NCBI GenBank assembly: GCA_029244465.1
Contig: JAQWQN010000174.1
Location: 1-16,236 of the forward strand
DNA: 16,236 bases
Reading direction: 5' to 3'
Origin: Pseudomonadales bacterium
Lineage (GTDB): Bacteria; Pseudomonadota; Gammaproteobacteria; Pseudomonadales; Azotimanducaceae
Shown here: piece after piece, positions 15,372 to 16,236 of the stretch
How positions within the stretch are numbered: the stretch's first letter is position 1
Layout: each line of letters begins with the position of its first letter
Translations under genes and position numbers: made by a program
The notes under the pieces: generated by a model
Databases searched by the model: none
The model's input: only the letters and a program-made list of their open reading frames with translations
What the model was told of the DNA's origin: nothing

Positions 15372-15753
15372 CAACCCGGTTAAACCATTTGCCGTTGCAT
15401 TTTGAGACGCATTCATCGCCCGCTGCCAGGAACCACATAGGCCAACACGATAGCTCGGTAACCCCATCCACCTTGTACCCTCCGGCAATGCGTCGACCCG
15501 GGCGTATGAACGCCCAAGCAGGTTGAGCGGGTGGCACACAAGCCCGCAAGATCAGGAAAATCGAACGGCATGTCCTTCTTTGCAAAAATTCAGTCCAAGG
15601 GACGCTACGCAGCCCCGTATTGGCGTTGGCGGTCACCATCCAGAACGACGAACTGCTAGCGCTAGGAATCAAACCGGGGCATGCATATTCGTGCTTGTCC
15701 TAGTTATCGATCAGCGCGTACTCTCAACCATGCACAACAGATCGAGCGGCCGA

Positions 15754-16236
15754 ATGAAGCTAACACGCAGACACCTCCTAACGGCCATGCCTCCGTTCTT
15801 TCTAACTGCCTGCTCAACGACGACAAAACCGTTCGCCGATATTGTCCTGACGGGTGGTGAGATTCATACAGTCGACGCAAACGATCGTCGCGTGAGTGCC
15901 ATCGCTCTGCGGGCGAATCAAATTATTGCCGTCGGTAGCGACAAAGAGATCTCCCAGTTGATTGGCCCACAAACACGGCGGTTTGATCTGGAGGGGCGCA
16001 CGGTTCTCCCAGGCATCAATGATTCACACTTACATCTTCTAGGCTGGGCTGAAACGAGACCCCCATTTTCCTTAGATCTTGCATTTCCAACAGCGACATC
16101 CATCGCCGACTGCGTCGCTCAGGTCGCGGAGCAGGCAAAGACAAAGCCTAAAGGTGAGTGGATTTTGGGGCGCGGCTGGGACCAACCCTACTTTCAGGAA
16201 GGTCGCGCCCCGACCGCTGCCGATTTAGATGCCGTT
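15754..16236 (+). CDS. YtcJ-like amidohydrolase lipoprotein, N-terminal part
   Basis: The frame is open to the right edge: 161 codons of a protein family normally about 540-620 long. It begins MKLTRRHLLTAMPPFFLTAC, combining a twin-arginine pair (residues 5-6) with a lipobox LTAC (Cys20), so it is probably an exported lipoprotein. The mature part starts with the beta-sandwich typical of Amidohydro_3 enzymes (ADIVLTGGEIHTVD...). The metal motif DSHLHL then carries the first two histidines, and WILGRGWDQ is also typical of the YtcJ group. Members hydrolyse amide or related bonds and their substrates are mostly unknown. An ATG eight codons upstream (15730) is in frame, but 15754 has a GAGCGG-like site and gives the cleaner signal. 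Confidence 0.88.
   Translation, partial: MKLTRRHLLTAMPPFFLTACSTTTKPFADIVLTGGEIHTVDANDRRVSAIALRANQIIAVGSDKEISQLIGPQTRRFDLEGRTVLPGINDSHLHLLGWAETRPPFSLDLAFPTATSIADCVAQVAEQAKTKPKGEWILGRGWDQPYFQEGRAPTAADLDAV

Larger units (their letters stand above)
15064..15753. other. 690-bp divergent gap without an intact gene
   Basis: Between the GNAT gene and the YtcJ-like gene several minus-strand frames are partly open (15075-15539; 15367-15672; 15208-15354), but none looks like a complete protein. Short stretches in different frames look protein-like, for example AGGYKVDGVTEL near 15470 and HKYLGPRGLLRVG near 15300. This would fit a decayed minus-strand gene broken by frameshifts, but I cannot name the family. 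The region must also carry the promoters of both flanking genes. Confidence 0.45.

Noticed and set aside
15075..15539. 154-codon minus-strand frame upstream of the GNAT gene.
   Set aside because: No recognisable domain and no good ribosome-binding site; neighbouring frames look equally protein-like, so an intact gene is not supported.

Overview
The window reads as a bacterial chromosomal segment, most likely from a Gram-negative gammaproteobacterium-like organism. Sec, Tat and lipoprotein export signals are common, genes are packed with Shine-Dalgarno-led starts, and the protein families (secreted SMP-30, DUF885 lipoprotein, type B carboxylesterase, ModABC) fit such a host. Taxonomy is inference from protein character only. 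No rRNA, tRNA, CRISPR array, insertion sequence or prophage gene was recognised.

Layout. (1) 1-2471, minus strand: a two-gene molybdenum hydroxylase operon of the xanthine dehydrogenase/aldehyde oxidase family. It has a Tat-exported [2Fe-2S] subunit followed by the molybdopterin-binding subunit, which runs off the left edge. (2) 2478-2861: a gene-poor gap holding the N-terminal stub of a YejB-type peptide ABC permease. (3) 2862-4586, minus: an N-acyl-D-amino-acid deacylase-like amidohydrolase. (4) 4695-6826, plus: an uncharacterised secreted protein followed 14 bp later by an SMP-30/gluconolactonase-like protein, with a probable terminator at about 6934-6984. (5) 7412-9253, plus: a DUF885 lipoprotein with a putative gluzincin-type metal site, preceded by an unconfirmed 49-codon membrane peptide. 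(6) 9175-10092, minus: a cupin gene and a limonene-1,2-epoxide hydrolase-like gene whose 3' end overlaps DUF885 convergently. (7) 10527-15063, minus: a tight five-gene operon of GNAT acetyltransferase, secreted type B carboxylesterase, ModA, ModB and ModC. (8) 15754 to the right edge, plus: the start of a YtcJ-like amidohydrolase lipoprotein.

How the genes may work together. The molybdate importer and the molybdenum hydroxylase lie within one neighbourhood, so ModABC plausibly supplies the metal for that cofactor. Around them are mostly hydrolases acting on esters, lactones, epoxides, acyl-amides and peptides, several of them predicted to be periplasmic or membrane-anchored. This looks like an accessory catabolic neighbourhood, but the sequence does not fix a common substrate and several genes may be unrelated. 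Three gaps (2478-2861, 10096-10526, 15064-15753) hold no intact recognisable gene, and at least the first contains gene debris, so the region has been rearranged.
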